DNA of 16,214 nt, taken from the NCBI GenBank assembly GCA_016934135.1, contig JAFGTK010000243.1, forward strand, positions 1-16,214. Reading direction: 5' to 3'. A program made the position numbers and the translations under genes. Numbering within the stretch: the stretch's first letter is position 1; each line of letters opens with the position of its first letter. Positions 1 through 7,352 of the stretch are shown piece after piece. This stretch comes from Deltaproteobacteria bacterium. Lineage in GTDB: Bacteria > Desulfobacterota > Desulfomonilia > UBA1062. Under the pieces are notes generated by a model. That model saw only the letters and a program-made list of their open reading frames with translations. It was not told the DNA's origin and did no database searches.

Positions 1-444
1 CTCAAACTGGATATGCTCATGAGGGAAGGGTCGTTAAGCAAGTCTTCTGTTGACGGGCTCAACGAGATAAAGAATGAGGCAATCAAGATTAAGACTGTGG
101 TAAAAAAGATGCTCGAGATCTCAGATGTAGTTGAAACTAACTATGTAAAGAACGAAAAGATGCTCGACATCCACCATACATCCAAAAAGGATGAAGGCGC
201 CCGGGCAACCGGCCCTGTCCCGGAATCTTCTCCGGAGGAGATTGCCGCAGGCTTTGAAGACTACAACAATGAAGAGAGGAAACCACAAGCTCCTGCTTCT
301 TCCGCAATGACCGAAGATTCATCAGGCAATCATACGCCTGGGTTCGAAGACTATCTGGATCAGCAGCATAAGGAGATGCAGAAGAATTCGACCTCATCTT
401 CGAGCGTTACAGACAATCCTGGGTTCGAGGATTATCTCGAATAA
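1..444 (+). CDS. 3' end of a gene: kinase-dimerisation-like helix followed by an acidic tail with three GFEDY motifs
   Basis: The frame is open from base 1 to the TAA at 442-444, so the N-terminus is missing; the ATG at 13 is probably internal. The first 55 or so visible residues are helical and charged. They end in IKTVVKKMLEISDVVETNYV and then KMLDI, which resembles the second helix and exit linker of the dimerisation domain in many deltaproteobacterial histidine kinases (typical form 'IVKKLLEI...YVGG.KMLDL'). No ATPase domain follows, so this would be a sensor or receiver protein with an incomplete kinase module. The remaining residues are low-complexity, rich in Ser, Pro, Glu and Asp, and probably disordered. 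They contain GFEDY at 250-264, 340-354 and 421-435, the last just two residues before the stop. The gene converges on the minus-strand gene ending at 491, with a 46-base gap and no clear terminator. That it is a coding 3' end is fairly sure; the kinase relation is inference. Confidence 0.75.
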   Translation, partial: LKLDMLMREGSLSKSSVDGLNEIKNEAIKIKTVVKKMLEISDVVETNYVKNEKMLDIHHTSKKDEGARATGPVPESSPEEIAAGFEDYNNEERKPQAPASSAMTEDSSGNHTPGFEDYLDQQHKEMQKNSTSSSSVTDNPGFEDYLE

Positions 445-490
445 AAAGTCCTTATCACTGATACGGTATATCATTCGTCGAAACGGCATC

Positions 491-1432
491 TCATTCGTGT
501 TTATTGCAGGAGATCTGGTTAAGCCAGTCACGGTACATGACCGAGAGGATCATAAAATCCTTCTCATTATCAACATCCAGTGCCGCACCTCCCACAGTTG
601 TCTCGACAACCTTGAACCGCGCACCGAGCAGACCTGAAACAATCCGTTCCACTCTTGTTTTTGTCACGGGAAAACTTATCAGATGAGCCATGGTATCGAA
701 TCCAAGGGCATCCAGACCGGCCGAGATCTGAAGGAGCAGATATATGGCAAGCGTCTTGCCTATATCTTTCGGACCGAGTCTTATTATCGCAACGAGGGCT
801 TTTAAAATATTGAACAGTTCCTTCTGATACCGGTATTCATATGCCTTGAGTACGAGGTCTATGCCTTCCATGAGCATGAAGGGACGCGCCATGTGCAGAT
901 TATTCTGACGGAAATTCCCATCCCAGGTATGGAATGTGGCCATCTTGATCCCGGGCCTGCCTTTTCTCGGGCCGAAGAGCTTCAGGATTTCTTCGGAGGT
1001 GATTCCGGCAACATGGTCATAGTTGTTCATGTCACACTGGGAAATGAATTGCTCAATTTCATTTACAGAGATAAGAGGGATGTCTCCTGAAAGGAACAGG
1101 GCATATTTGTCCCTGTATTTATCGATGATATCAAATGTCAGCTCACCGCTTTGACGATATTCGGGCAATGTCTGGAGAAAACCTTCCCATCCGTTTTCCG
1201 CAAGACTTCTCTTCTGCTCCACAATATCCACATCAAGATCGCCTATGACCTCCTCAAAACTTTCCTTCGGCCCTACCACGATGATGCGGTCAATATCCCT
1301 GCAGGATTCAAGTGCTTCGACAATATGCCTGATAATGGGCTTGCCCGCTACATCCAGCAGCGCCTTGTTCCTTTTGAATACCTTTCTGGCCGCCTTGCCG
1401 TCACCAGCAGCTACAACTGCATCTATTCCCAT
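491..1432 (-). CDS. MobA-like NTP transferase (nucleotidyltransferase family, 313 aa) with helical insertion
   Basis: The protein begins MGIDAVVAAGDGKAAR, a variant of the Gly-rich nucleotide-binding loop of MobA/IspD-like transferases (residues 8-12 AAGDG). It continues with K23 in NKALLDVAGKP, the usual binding lysine region. LSGDIPLI around D117 fits the metal-binding aspartate strand, and DVD at 286-288 near the C-terminus fits the family's closing 'DxDTPED' element. Members of this superfamily move an NMP or CMP from an NTP to a phosphorylated substrate or cofactor; the substrate here cannot be read. At 313 residues it is longer than MobA (about 200). Residues from roughly 190 to 270 form an amphipathic, partly hydrophobic helical insertion. 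The loop has Asp where many members have Gly, so the exact subfamily is uncertain. The ATG at 1432 is the first good start, but its ribosome-binding site is weak (AAGG about 12 bases upstream). It is divergent from azlC and convergent with the gene ending at 444. Confidence 0.85.
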   Translation of the reverse strand: MGIDAVVAAGDGKAARKVFKRNKALLDVAGKPIIRHIVEALESCRDIDRIIVVGPKESFEEVIGDLDVDIVEQKRSLAENGWEGFLQTLPEYRQSGELTFDIIDKYRDKYALFLSGDIPLISVNEIEQFISQCDMNNYDHVAGITSEEILKLFGPRKGRPGIKMATFHTWDGNFRQNNLHMARPFMLMEGIDLVLKAYEYRYQKELFNILKALVAIIRLGPKDIGKTLAIYLLLQISAGLDALGFDTMAHLISFPVTKTRVERIVSGLLGARFKVVETTVGGAALDVDNEKDFMILSVMYRDWLNQISCNKHE

Positions 1433-1500
1433 GACTTTTTCTATGACCTTAAAAGATTTATCCTGTCAAGAAATCAATTGTACTCCTCCCCCCTCACCTT

Positions 1501-1525
1501 TATCCTCTCCCGGGGGGAGAGGATA
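1501..1525. repeat. Perfect 11-bp palindrome with 3-base loop, REP-like, in divergent intergenic region
   Basis: TATCCTCTCCC at 1501-1511 and GGGAGAGGATA at 1515-1525 are exact reverse complements around a GGG loop. The element is preceded at about 1487-1499 by the pyrimidine run CCCCCCTCACC. The combination resembles 'CCCTCACC...CCTCTCCC...GGAGAGG' intergenic repeats that I recall from many proteobacterial genomes. It sits between the start of the minus-strand NTP transferase (1432) and azlC (1635). No T-run follows on either side, so a simple intrinsic terminator is unlikely. Whether it is repeated elsewhere in this genome cannot be seen here. Confidence 0.7.
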
Positions 1526-1573
1526 TAAATGTGTCCCCGCAGCTTTTCTGTGGGCAATCTTCTGATTGAAGGC

Positions 1574-1602
1574 TTGACAGAGTCTTCTCGTACAACTACA
1601 GC
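1574..1602 (+). promoter_or_regulatory. Candidate sigma70-type promoter for azlCD
   Basis: A perfect -35 TTGACA lies at 1574-1579, followed by a 17-base spacer and TACAGC at 1597-1602, a poor -10 matching 3 of 6 positions. The predicted start near 1610 would leave a leader of about 25 bases before the azlC ATG at 1635. The perfect -35 and the position support it; the weak -10 lowers confidence. Confidence 0.4.
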
Positions 1603-1634
1603 ATTTCCTTATCAACATAACCCGGTACCTTATT

Positions 1635-2357
1635 ATGAGCATGAACTCACCAGATACAGCTTTGCATACAAAGCGGGCATTTGCCGCGGCATGGCCTATC
1701 TGTCTTGGATACCTCGCCATTGGCATGGCATTCGGGGTCCTGGCGAGGCAGGCCGGACTTGCAGTATATCAGATCGCTCTCATGTCGTGCATCGTGTTTG
1801 CCGGCTCATCTCAGTTCATAGCGGTATCAATGATCAGTTCCAATGCTGCGGTACTCTCGATCATCATCACCACCTTCATGGTCAATCTCCGTCATCTTCT
1901 CATGAGTTCATCCCTTTCTCTTCACGTAAAGGGAGAAAACAAACTTATGCTTTCCTTATTCTCATACGGGGTAACCGATGAAAGCTTTGCAGTGAACCTT
2001 GGTAAATTCCTGGGGCACGGATGGAACATCAGGGATGCACTCGTGGTAAACCACACAGCCAATGCCTTCTGGATATTCAGCACAATCATCGGCGGATATG
2101 CAGGTGCATTTATCCCTTCAGGGTCATTCGGCATCGACTATGCCCTTACCGCCATGTTTTTATGCCTGCTCGTCTTTCAGCTGAGAGGCTCTTTGTTTGT
2201 CCTGTTATCGGTTATATCGGGGGTTCTCTCGGTTGCTTTCTATATCATGATCCCGGGCAATCTGTATGTGATCCTCTCCTCTGTCCTGGCCGCCACCATA
2301 GGAGTGATGCTGAAGAAACTTTATCTTCGTCACAAAATCAAAGAGGGTGATCAATGA
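1635..2357 (+). CDS. azlC: AzlC family branched-chain amino acid export permease, large subunit (240 aa)
   Basis: This is the large membrane subunit of the two-component AzlCD (LIV-E) exporter, which expels branched-chain amino acids and some analogues across the inner membrane. The N-terminus (AFAAAWPICLGYLAIGMAFG) and the following QAGLAVYQIALMS and FAGSSQFIAV are characteristic AzlC segments. So is the later NLRHLLMSSSL stretch and the 'YGVTDESFAV' loop. About seven to eight hydrophobic helices span the 240 residues, a normal length for the family. ATG codons at 1635 and 1641 are both possible starts; neither has a strong Shine-Dalgarno sequence. The stop overlaps the azlD start by ATGA, indicating translational coupling. 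A candidate promoter lies at 1574-1602. Confidence 0.93.
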   Translation: MSMNSPDTALHTKRAFAAAWPICLGYLAIGMAFGVLARQAGLAVYQIALMSCIVFAGSSQFIAVSMISSNAAVLSIIITTFMVNLRHLLMSSSLSLHVKGENKLMLSLFSYGVTDESFAVNLGKFLGHGWNIRDALVVNHTANAFWIFSTIIGGYAGAFIPSGSFGIDYALTAMFLCLLVFQLRGSLFVLLSVISGVLSVAFYIMIPGNLYVILSSVLAATIGVMLKKLYLRHKIKEGDQ

Positions 2358-2677
2358 GCAGTGGGGAATATCTTCTGTGCATCATGGGCATGGGCCTTGT
2401 CACGTACATACCCCGCTGGCTGCCTCTTTTTTACCTGACAGACAAACGTCTGCCTTTCTGGCTTGTGGAATGGCTTACCTTCATTCCGGCATGTATCCTG
2501 AGCGCCCTGATATTTCCTTCCATTATAATAAATCCCGATACCGGAACTGTTGACTTCATGCACCCTGCATTCCTGGCAGCCGTCCCCACCTTTTTGTTTG
2601 CATTGAAGACCCGGTCCCTGGGCGGCACGGTGATTGTAGGCATGTCCCTCTACTGGCTTCTGCAGCATTTTCTATGA
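2354..2677 (+). CDS. azlD: AzlD family small subunit of branched-chain amino acid exporter (107 aa)
   Basis: This small membrane protein is the obligate partner of AzlC. It has about four hydrophobic helices. Its opening, with the 'VTYIPRWLPLFYL' helix and 'LPFWLVEWLTFIPACILSALIFP', matches the AzlD pattern of an Arg-Pro helix followed by a 'P.ai.aal.fP' helix, and about 107 residues is the normal family length. The ATG at 2354 lies within the stop of azlC (ATGA), so both proteins are probably made from one message at a fixed ratio. The next gene starts 78 bases after the stop, and I see no terminator between them. Confidence 0.9.
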   Translation: MSSGEYLLCIMGMGLVTYIPRWLPLFYLTDKRLPFWLVEWLTFIPACILSALIFPSIIINPDTGTVDFMHPAFLAAVPTFLFALKTRSLGGTVIVGMSLYWLLQHFL

Positions 2678-2755
2678 TTGGTAAAAGACATGAACAATAC
2701 ATGAACAATCCTGAGGGTTGCCTCAAGCAATAACTTGGTGATAGTAGGCCTAAAG

Positions 2756-3652
2756 ATGATTTATATAAAGCTGATCCTGACCGCTGTGTTCTGGGGCGGA
2801 ACATTCATTGCCGGAAGATTCATCGCGCCTGTTATCGGGCCTTTTTCAGGATCGTTTCTGCGATTTGTTTTTGCCTCGGCACTTCTTATACTGTTCATTT
2901 ACCTGCACGAGGGGGGGCTGCCAAGACTCAATCCAAGGCAGGCTGTTCTTGCAGTGATGCTCGGGCTCACCGGGGTCTTTGCATACAATGTCCTGTTTCT
3001 TGCAGGGCTTAAGAGCGTCACAGCAGGCAGGGCATCCGTTATCATAGCAAACAACCCGGTGTTCCTTGCCCTGTTTTCGTCCCTGATCTTCAAGGAGCAT
3101 CTGAGCTTGAAAAAGATCACAGGAATAGCAATGAGCCTCAGCGGGGCCGTCATAGCCATCACCCGCGGAGACCTTTCAATGATCTGGCATGGTGCAATAG
3201 GTATCGGTGAACTGATGATCTTCGGCTGCGTTGCAAGCTGGGTTTCCTATTCGTTGTTCGGCAAGAAACTCATGTCCTGGATTTCTCCTCTGGCAGCCGT
3301 TACATATTCATCCCTGTTCGGGGCAGGCTTCCTGTTATTCCCTGCATGTATGGAAGGTATCTCCAGAAACTTCATGCACTACGGCTTCATGACATGGATG
3401 GGCATCCTTTATCTCGCCCTTTTTGGTACGGTTATCGGTTTTACCTGGTTTTACGAAGGGGTCAATACCATAGGACCGACACGATCCGGCGTATTTATTA
3501 ATTTTGTACCCATCAGCGCCATCATCCTTGCTTTTTTCCTGCTTGGAGAGGAACTAGACATTTCCCTTGTCCTGGGAATCACCCTGGTAACCACAGGGGT
3601 ATTTCTCACAAACAGACCTGAGAATCTCATCATAGCAAACCCAAGAGCTTGA
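2756..3652 (+). CDS. EamA-family (DMT superfamily) transporter, 298 aa
   Basis: This is an inner-membrane drug/metabolite transporter with two tandem EamA domains and about ten hydrophobic helices. The first helix carries AVFWGGTFIAGRF, the family's typical 'WG.tf...r' signature. The second repeat starts near GELMIFGCVASWVSYSLFGK, and FGTVIGFTWFYEGV and PISAIILAFFLLGEEL are typical second-repeat segments. Family members export amino acids, nucleosides or other small metabolites; the substrate cannot be told. I place the start at the ATG at 2756, which has AGTAGG ending 7 bases upstream, rather than an in-frame TTG at 2735. The tail (NRPENLIIANPRA) is short and soluble. Lying directly downstream of azlCD, it may share that transcript and contribute to metabolite export. 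Confidence 0.9.
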   Translation: MIYIKLILTAVFWGGTFIAGRFIAPVIGPFSGSFLRFVFASALLILFIYLHEGGLPRLNPRQAVLAVMLGLTGVFAYNVLFLAGLKSVTAGRASVIIANNPVFLALFSSLIFKEHLSLKKITGIAMSLSGAVIAITRGDLSMIWHGAIGIGELMIFGCVASWVSYSLFGKKLMSWISPLAAVTYSSLFGAGFLLFPACMEGISRNFMHYGFMTWMGILYLALFGTVIGFTWFYEGVNTIGPTRSGVFINFVPISAIILAFFLLGEELDISLVLGITLVTTGVFLTNRPENLIIANPRA

Positions 3653-3677
3653 CTTTACCTCTACGCATTCGTACTTT
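3649..3677 (+). promoter_or_regulatory. Candidate promoter for the peptide ABC transporter operon
   Basis: TTGACT at 3649-3654 overlaps the EamA gene's stop codon. A 17-base spacer and TACTTT at 3672-3677 follow. The -35 matches 5 of 6 positions and the -10 matches 3 of 6. The implied leader is about 40 bases before the ATG at 3728. It is plausible because the substrate-binding gene begins a functionally distinct block. Confidence 0.35.
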
Positions 3678-3727
3678 TCATGTAGTGAAGATTCTTGTCT
3701 TATCTTTATCGAAGAGGAGGAATGGGA

Positions 3728-5311
3728 ATGAAAAAGTTCTTATGGCTTATTGTCGGGATCATTATTGTTGCCATCATTGTGTTCATGACGACACAAAAGA
3801 AGCAGGAAGAACCAACACTCGCAGGGAAAACCCTGAAACTGGCCATGGATGCCGACCCGGTATCGCTGGACCCTCATGTGCAGCTCTCAGGAGGGATGCT
3901 CCAGTACTCCCATATGGTATTTGATCCGCTTGTACGGTGGACCAAGGCCATGGACCTGGAACCGAGACTGGCTTTGCGCTGGGAACTTATCGATGAAAAC
4001 ACCATGCGGTTTTATCTTCGTCAGGGCGTTAAATTTCATACAGGCAACCCCTTTACTGCCAAGGATGTGAAATGGACAGTGGAACGGTTGAAAAAGAGTC
4101 AGGATTTCAAGGGCCTGTTCGAGCCGTTCGAAGGTGTGAACATTATCGACGACTACACCTGCGACCTTGTGACCAAGAAACCCTATTCCCTGGTACTCAA
4201 CATGGCAACCTATATCTTCCCCATGGACAGCGCTTTCTATACAGGCACGGACGAAACCGGTAATCCAAAGGATGCCATTGTCAAGACAGGCCCTTCCTTT
4301 GCGCTGAACCATGAATCCGGCACCGGGAAATACCGGGTAACCACCAGAGAACAGGGGGTGGAGACAGTATTCGAGACATTCGAAGGATACTGGGATGACG
4401 AATCCCCGGGCAATGTGGACAAGATAGTCCTGACGCCCATCAAGAACGATGCAACCAGGGTAGCTGCTCTGCTCTCCGGCGATGTGGATTTCATCATGCC
4501 GGTGCCTCCCCAGGATTATGAAAGGGTGGCAGGCAGTGAAAACTCTCAGCTGATAACCATGTCGGGAAGCCGCATCATCACCTTCCAGCTCAACCAGAAC
4601 AGAAGGCCGGAATTCAAGGACCTCAGGGTCCGTAAGGCCATCGTATATGCCGTCAACAACGAAGGCATAGTCGAGACCATTATGAAAGGAACGGCAACTG
4701 CTGCAGCCCAGCAGGCACCGGTAGGATTTGCCGGATATAAGGCTGATCTGCAGCCTCGCTACGATCTCGAAAAGGCCATATCTCTCATGAAGGAAGCCGG
4801 TTATGCCGACGGATTCACCTGTTCCATGATCGCCCCCAACAATCGGTACGTCAACGACGAGAAGATCTCAGAGGCGGTTGTTGCCATGCTTGCAAAGATC
4901 AAGATCAAGGTAAATCTCAAGACCATGCCCAAGGCCCAGTACTGGGATCAGTTCGATGCCCAGGTGGCTGATATCCAGATGATCGGATGGCATCCGGACA
5001 CCGAAGACTCCGCTAACTACTCCGAGTTTCTTGTGATGTGCCCGAACAAGGAAACCGGTTACGGCCAGTACAACAGCGGAAATTACTGTAACCCCAAAGT
5101 GGACGAACTCGTTCTGGCAAGCCAGACAGAGACCGACCCGGCAAAACGCTCCACAATGCTCCAGGATGTGGAGCAGATACTCTACGATGATGCCGCTTAT
5201 GTCCCGCTGCACTGGCAGAATCTCTCCTGGGCCGGCAAGAAGAACCTCAATATCGAGCCCATTGTCAATGTAATGAACTTCCCCTATTTTGGAGATCTGG
5301 TTATAGATTAA
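3728..5311 (+). CDS. dppA: Peptide/nickel-type ABC transporter substrate-binding protein (SBP family 5), 527 aa
   Basis: This is a periplasmic solute receptor of the DppA/OppA type. After a Lys-rich start and one hydrophobic helix (residues about 4-20), the mature part opens with LKLAMDADPVSLDPHVQ. It continues through MRFYLRQGVKFHTGNPFTAKDVKWTVE, the standard SBP_bac_5 core, followed by the 'VDKIVLTPI' and 'FQLNQN...VRKAI' blocks. The C-terminal 'DAAYVPLHW' segment is also typical. I choose the ATG at 3728 because GGAGG at 3716-3720 is 7 bases upstream; the ATG at 3722 is only one base from that site, and the TTG at 3695 is further out. There is no Cys in the signal region, so it is not a lipoprotein: it is either cleaved and soluble or held by an uncleaved membrane helix. 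The ligand (di- or oligopeptide, or other) cannot be read. The symbol denotes the family only. Confidence 0.92.
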   Translation: MKKFLWLIVGIIIVAIIVFMTTQKKQEEPTLAGKTLKLAMDADPVSLDPHVQLSGGMLQYSHMVFDPLVRWTKAMDLEPRLALRWELIDENTMRFYLRQGVKFHTGNPFTAKDVKWTVERLKKSQDFKGLFEPFEGVNIIDDYTCDLVTKKPYSLVLNMATYIFPMDSAFYTGTDETGNPKDAIVKTGPSFALNHESGTGKYRVTTREQGVETVFETFEGYWDDESPGNVDKIVLTPIKNDATRVAALLSGDVDFIMPVPPQDYERVAGSENSQLITMSGSRIITFQLNQNRRPEFKDLRVRKAIVYAVNNEGIVETIMKGTATAAAQQAPVGFAGYKADLQPRYDLEKAISLMKEAGYADGFTCSMIAPNNRYVNDEKISEAVVAMLAKIKIKVNLKTMPKAQYWDQFDAQVADIQMIGWHPDTEDSANYSEFLVMCPNKETGYGQYNSGNYCNPKVDELVLASQTETDPAKRSTMLQDVEQILYDDAAYVPLHWQNLSWAGKKNLNIEPIVNVMNFPYFGDLVID

Positions 5312-5342
5312 ACAAATATTTCTGCTTGGAAAAGTGATGACC

Positions 5343-5420
5343 TCTGTGGGAGCGGCTTTAACCGCGATTATGAGAGAAACGTGGAAATGAAAATATCGCG
5401 GCTAAAGCCGCTCTCACAGG
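5343..5420. repeat. Paired REP (BIME-like) inverted repeat between binding-protein and permease genes
   Basis: A 26-base arm at 5343-5368 pairs with 5395-5420 in inverted orientation with only three mismatches, around a 26-base loop. Each arm carries its own small palindrome: GCGG...CCGC at 5352-5365 on the left, and GCGGC-TAAA-GCCGC at 5398-5411 on the right. The core 'GTGGGAGCGGCTTTAACCGCGA' type is strongly reminiscent of the REP sequences common in Pseudomonas and Xanthomonas. Two REPs in inverted orientation form a BIME-like unit. It lies in the 146-base gap between the substrate-binding gene and the first permease gene. In E. coli the malE-malF REP unit protects upstream mRNA from 3' decay and helps keep the binding protein more abundant; a similar role here is inference. 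Confidence 0.85.
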
Positions 5421-5457
5421 GCAAGTACATAATAAAGATATTATACATTAGGAATAC

Positions 5458-6432
5458 ATGTTTGCATTTACCATAAGAAGGATCGCACAGGGCATCTTAG
5501 TGATGCTCATTATAAGCTTTCTGTGTTTCACCATCCAGCATGCCATAGGCGACCCTGTCCGTGATATCGTGGGCATTTCGGTTTCTGCCGCCGAGAGGGA
5601 GGCCCTGCGTGAAAAGATGGGGCTCAATGATCCTTTTCTCTCCCAGTACATCAGGTTTCTGGGCAAAGCGGTCCGCGGGGATGTAGGCATGTCGTTCTTC
5701 TTCAAGAAACCTGCACTGGAAGTCATCCTTTTCAAGGCCCCGGCAACCCTGGAACTCGTATTTGTCAGCTCTGTCATAATAATCTTTATCTCCATTCCCC
5801 TGGGTATCTACTGTGCCATAAACCCGAAACACATCCTGTCGCGTATCATTATGGGCATGAGTATTGTAGGGGTGTCCATCCCGGTCTTTCTCACCGCCAT
5901 CATGCTTATCTATATTTTCTCTGTAGAGCTTCACTGGCTTCCATCCTATGGAAGGGGAGAGCTGGTAAACATCGGCGGGTGGAAAAGCGGACTGTTTACC
6001 ATAAGCGGCATCAGACATCTTATTCTGCCAAGCATTGCACTGTCATCCATCATGCTGCCCCTGTTCATACGGCTCATCCGCTCCCAGATGATGGAGATCC
6101 TGGAAACCGAATACATCAAATTCGCCTGGGCAAAAGGGCTCCACAAAAGGCGGATATGGTTTATCCATGCATTCAAGAACACATTGCTGCCGGTAATCAC
6201 GGTAGGCGGTGTGCAGCTGGGGACCATGATTGCATTTACCATTCTCACAGAAACAGTGTTTCAATGGCAAGGCCTGGGCTTTCTGTTCATCGAAGCAGTC
6301 GAGCGGGCCGATACCACACTGCTTGTGGCATACCTTATGGTCGTAGGGGTAATCTTCGTAGTGGTCAACACAATTGTGGATCTCATCTACGGGCTGGTAA
6401 ATCCCACGGTGAGGATACAGGGAACCAGGTAA
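5458..6432 (+). CDS. dppB: Peptide ABC transporter inner-membrane permease, DppB type (324 aa)
   Basis: This is the first transmembrane subunit of the importer. The N-terminal helix (MFAFTIRRIAQGILVMLIIS) is followed by a periplasmic part with GDPVRDIVG and 'REKMGLNDPFLSQYIRFL', both DppB hallmarks. Six hydrophobic helices are visible. The cytoplasmic coupling loop EYIKFAWAKGL, just before 'FKNTLLPVITV', is the EAA motif that docks on the ATPases. The length of 324 residues is typical. The start has AGGA about 5 bases upstream. The stop overlaps the next start by one base (TAATG), implying coupling. The REP pair at 5343-5420 separates it from the binding-protein gene. Confidence 0.95.
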   Translation: MFAFTIRRIAQGILVMLIISFLCFTIQHAIGDPVRDIVGISVSAAEREALREKMGLNDPFLSQYIRFLGKAVRGDVGMSFFFKKPALEVILFKAPATLELVFVSSVIIIFISIPLGIYCAINPKHILSRIIMGMSIVGVSIPVFLTAIMLIYIFSVELHWLPSYGRGELVNIGGWKSGLFTISGIRHLILPSIALSSIMLPLFIRLIRSQMMEILETEYIKFAWAKGLHKRRIWFIHAFKNTLLPVITVGGVQLGTMIAFTILTETVFQWQGLGFLFIEAVERADTTLLVAYLMVVGVIFVVVNTIVDLIYGLVNPTVRIQGTR

Positions 6433-7349
6433 TGGGAACATTGGCGAGAATACGTCAATCCTACATACTATACAGCTTTGTGCGCGACTGGGTTGCAATC
6501 ACATGTTTTATCGTAGTCTGTATCCTTATCCTGATAAGTTTTCTCTCTCCGTTTATCGCCCCGCATAATCCATACGAGTCTGCATCCATCAATGTGATGA
6601 ATGCGGAAACACCTCCCATGTGGATGGAAGGCGGTTCATCCGAATTTATCCTGGGGACCGACAGCCAGGGAAGAGACCTCTTCAGCACGCTGCTGTTCGG
6701 AATGCGCATCTCCATCATCATCGGCTGCTGTGCAGTGATCCTGCAGGCCTTTCTAGGAGTCATTATCGGGCTTGTATCCGGATATATCGGCGGCAGGCTC
6801 GATTCGTTTCTCATGCGCATGGCAGATGTACAGCTTTCCTTTTCCACCATGATGGTGGCCATCTTTCTTGGTGCAATCTTTCAGGCGGCTTTCGGGGTTG
6901 CCATGTATGAACGGTTCGCCGTAGTGCTTCTTGTCTTTATAATCGGCCTTGCGGAATGGCCCCAGTACGCGCGGACGGTAAGGGCATCAGTACTGGCGGA
7001 AAAACAGAAGGAATATGTAGAGGCTGCAAGGGTTATCGGTTTGAATTCAGCACGTATCATGCTGCGTCATATCCTGCCGAACACACTTTCTCCGGTTCTG
7101 GTGATCTCAACGGTGCAGGTAGCAAATGCAATCATGAGTGAAGCGGCTCTGTCGTTCCTGGGACTCGGTATGCCTGTTACCCGTCCGTCTCTCGGGTCCC
7201 TGATCAATTCAGGCTTTGAATTTATCTTTTCAGGATCATGGTGGATTACCCTGTTTCCGGGTATCTTCCTCGTTCTCCTTATCCTGGTGATCAACCTTCT
7301 GGGTGACTGGCTGCGGGATGTACTGAACCCGAAGCTGTATAAGGGATAA
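6432..7349 (+). CDS. dppC: Peptide ABC transporter inner-membrane permease, DppC type (305 aa)
   Basis: This is the second permease subunit. I start it at the ATG at 6432, overlapping the dppB stop (TAATG). The same frame is open far upstream, but that stretch lies out of frame inside dppB and is not coding. The protein opens with a cytoplasmic tail and a first helix around residues 20-40, followed by LSPFIAPHNPYE. GTDSQGRDLFSTLLFGMRIS is the highly conserved 'GTD..GRD..s...G.r.S' DppC segment. The EAA loop is EYVEAARVIGL, followed by 'LRHILPNTLSPVLV'. About six hydrophobic helices and the closing 'LGDWLRDVLNPKL' are standard. It pairs with DppB to form the translocation path. Confidence 0.95.
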   Translation: MGTLARIRQSYILYSFVRDWVAITCFIVVCILILISFLSPFIAPHNPYESASINVMNAETPPMWMEGGSSEFILGTDSQGRDLFSTLLFGMRISIIIGCCAVILQAFLGVIIGLVSGYIGGRLDSFLMRMADVQLSFSTMMVAIFLGAIFQAAFGVAMYERFAVVLLVFIIGLAEWPQYARTVRASVLAEKQKEYVEAARVIGLNSARIMLRHILPNTLSPVLVISTVQVANAIMSEAALSFLGLGMPVTRPSLGSLINSGFEFIFSGSWWITLFPGIFLVLLILVINLLGDWLRDVLNPKLYKG

Positions 7350-7352
7350 CTC

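Noticed and set aside
445..490. Possible bidirectional terminator between the convergent genes
   Set aside because: Only a 4-bp stem (GATA/TATC) with no T-run is visible, which is too weak to call.
3695..3727. Earlier starts (TTG 3695, ATG 3722) for the peptide-binding protein
   Set aside because: Neither has a correctly spaced ribosome-binding site; the ATG at 3728 does, and it gives a proper signal helix.
5979..6431. Long upstream extension of the dppC frame
   Set aside because: It lies inside dppB in another frame, its translation has the composition of out-of-frame DNA, and the TAATG junction gives a normal DppC of 305 residues.
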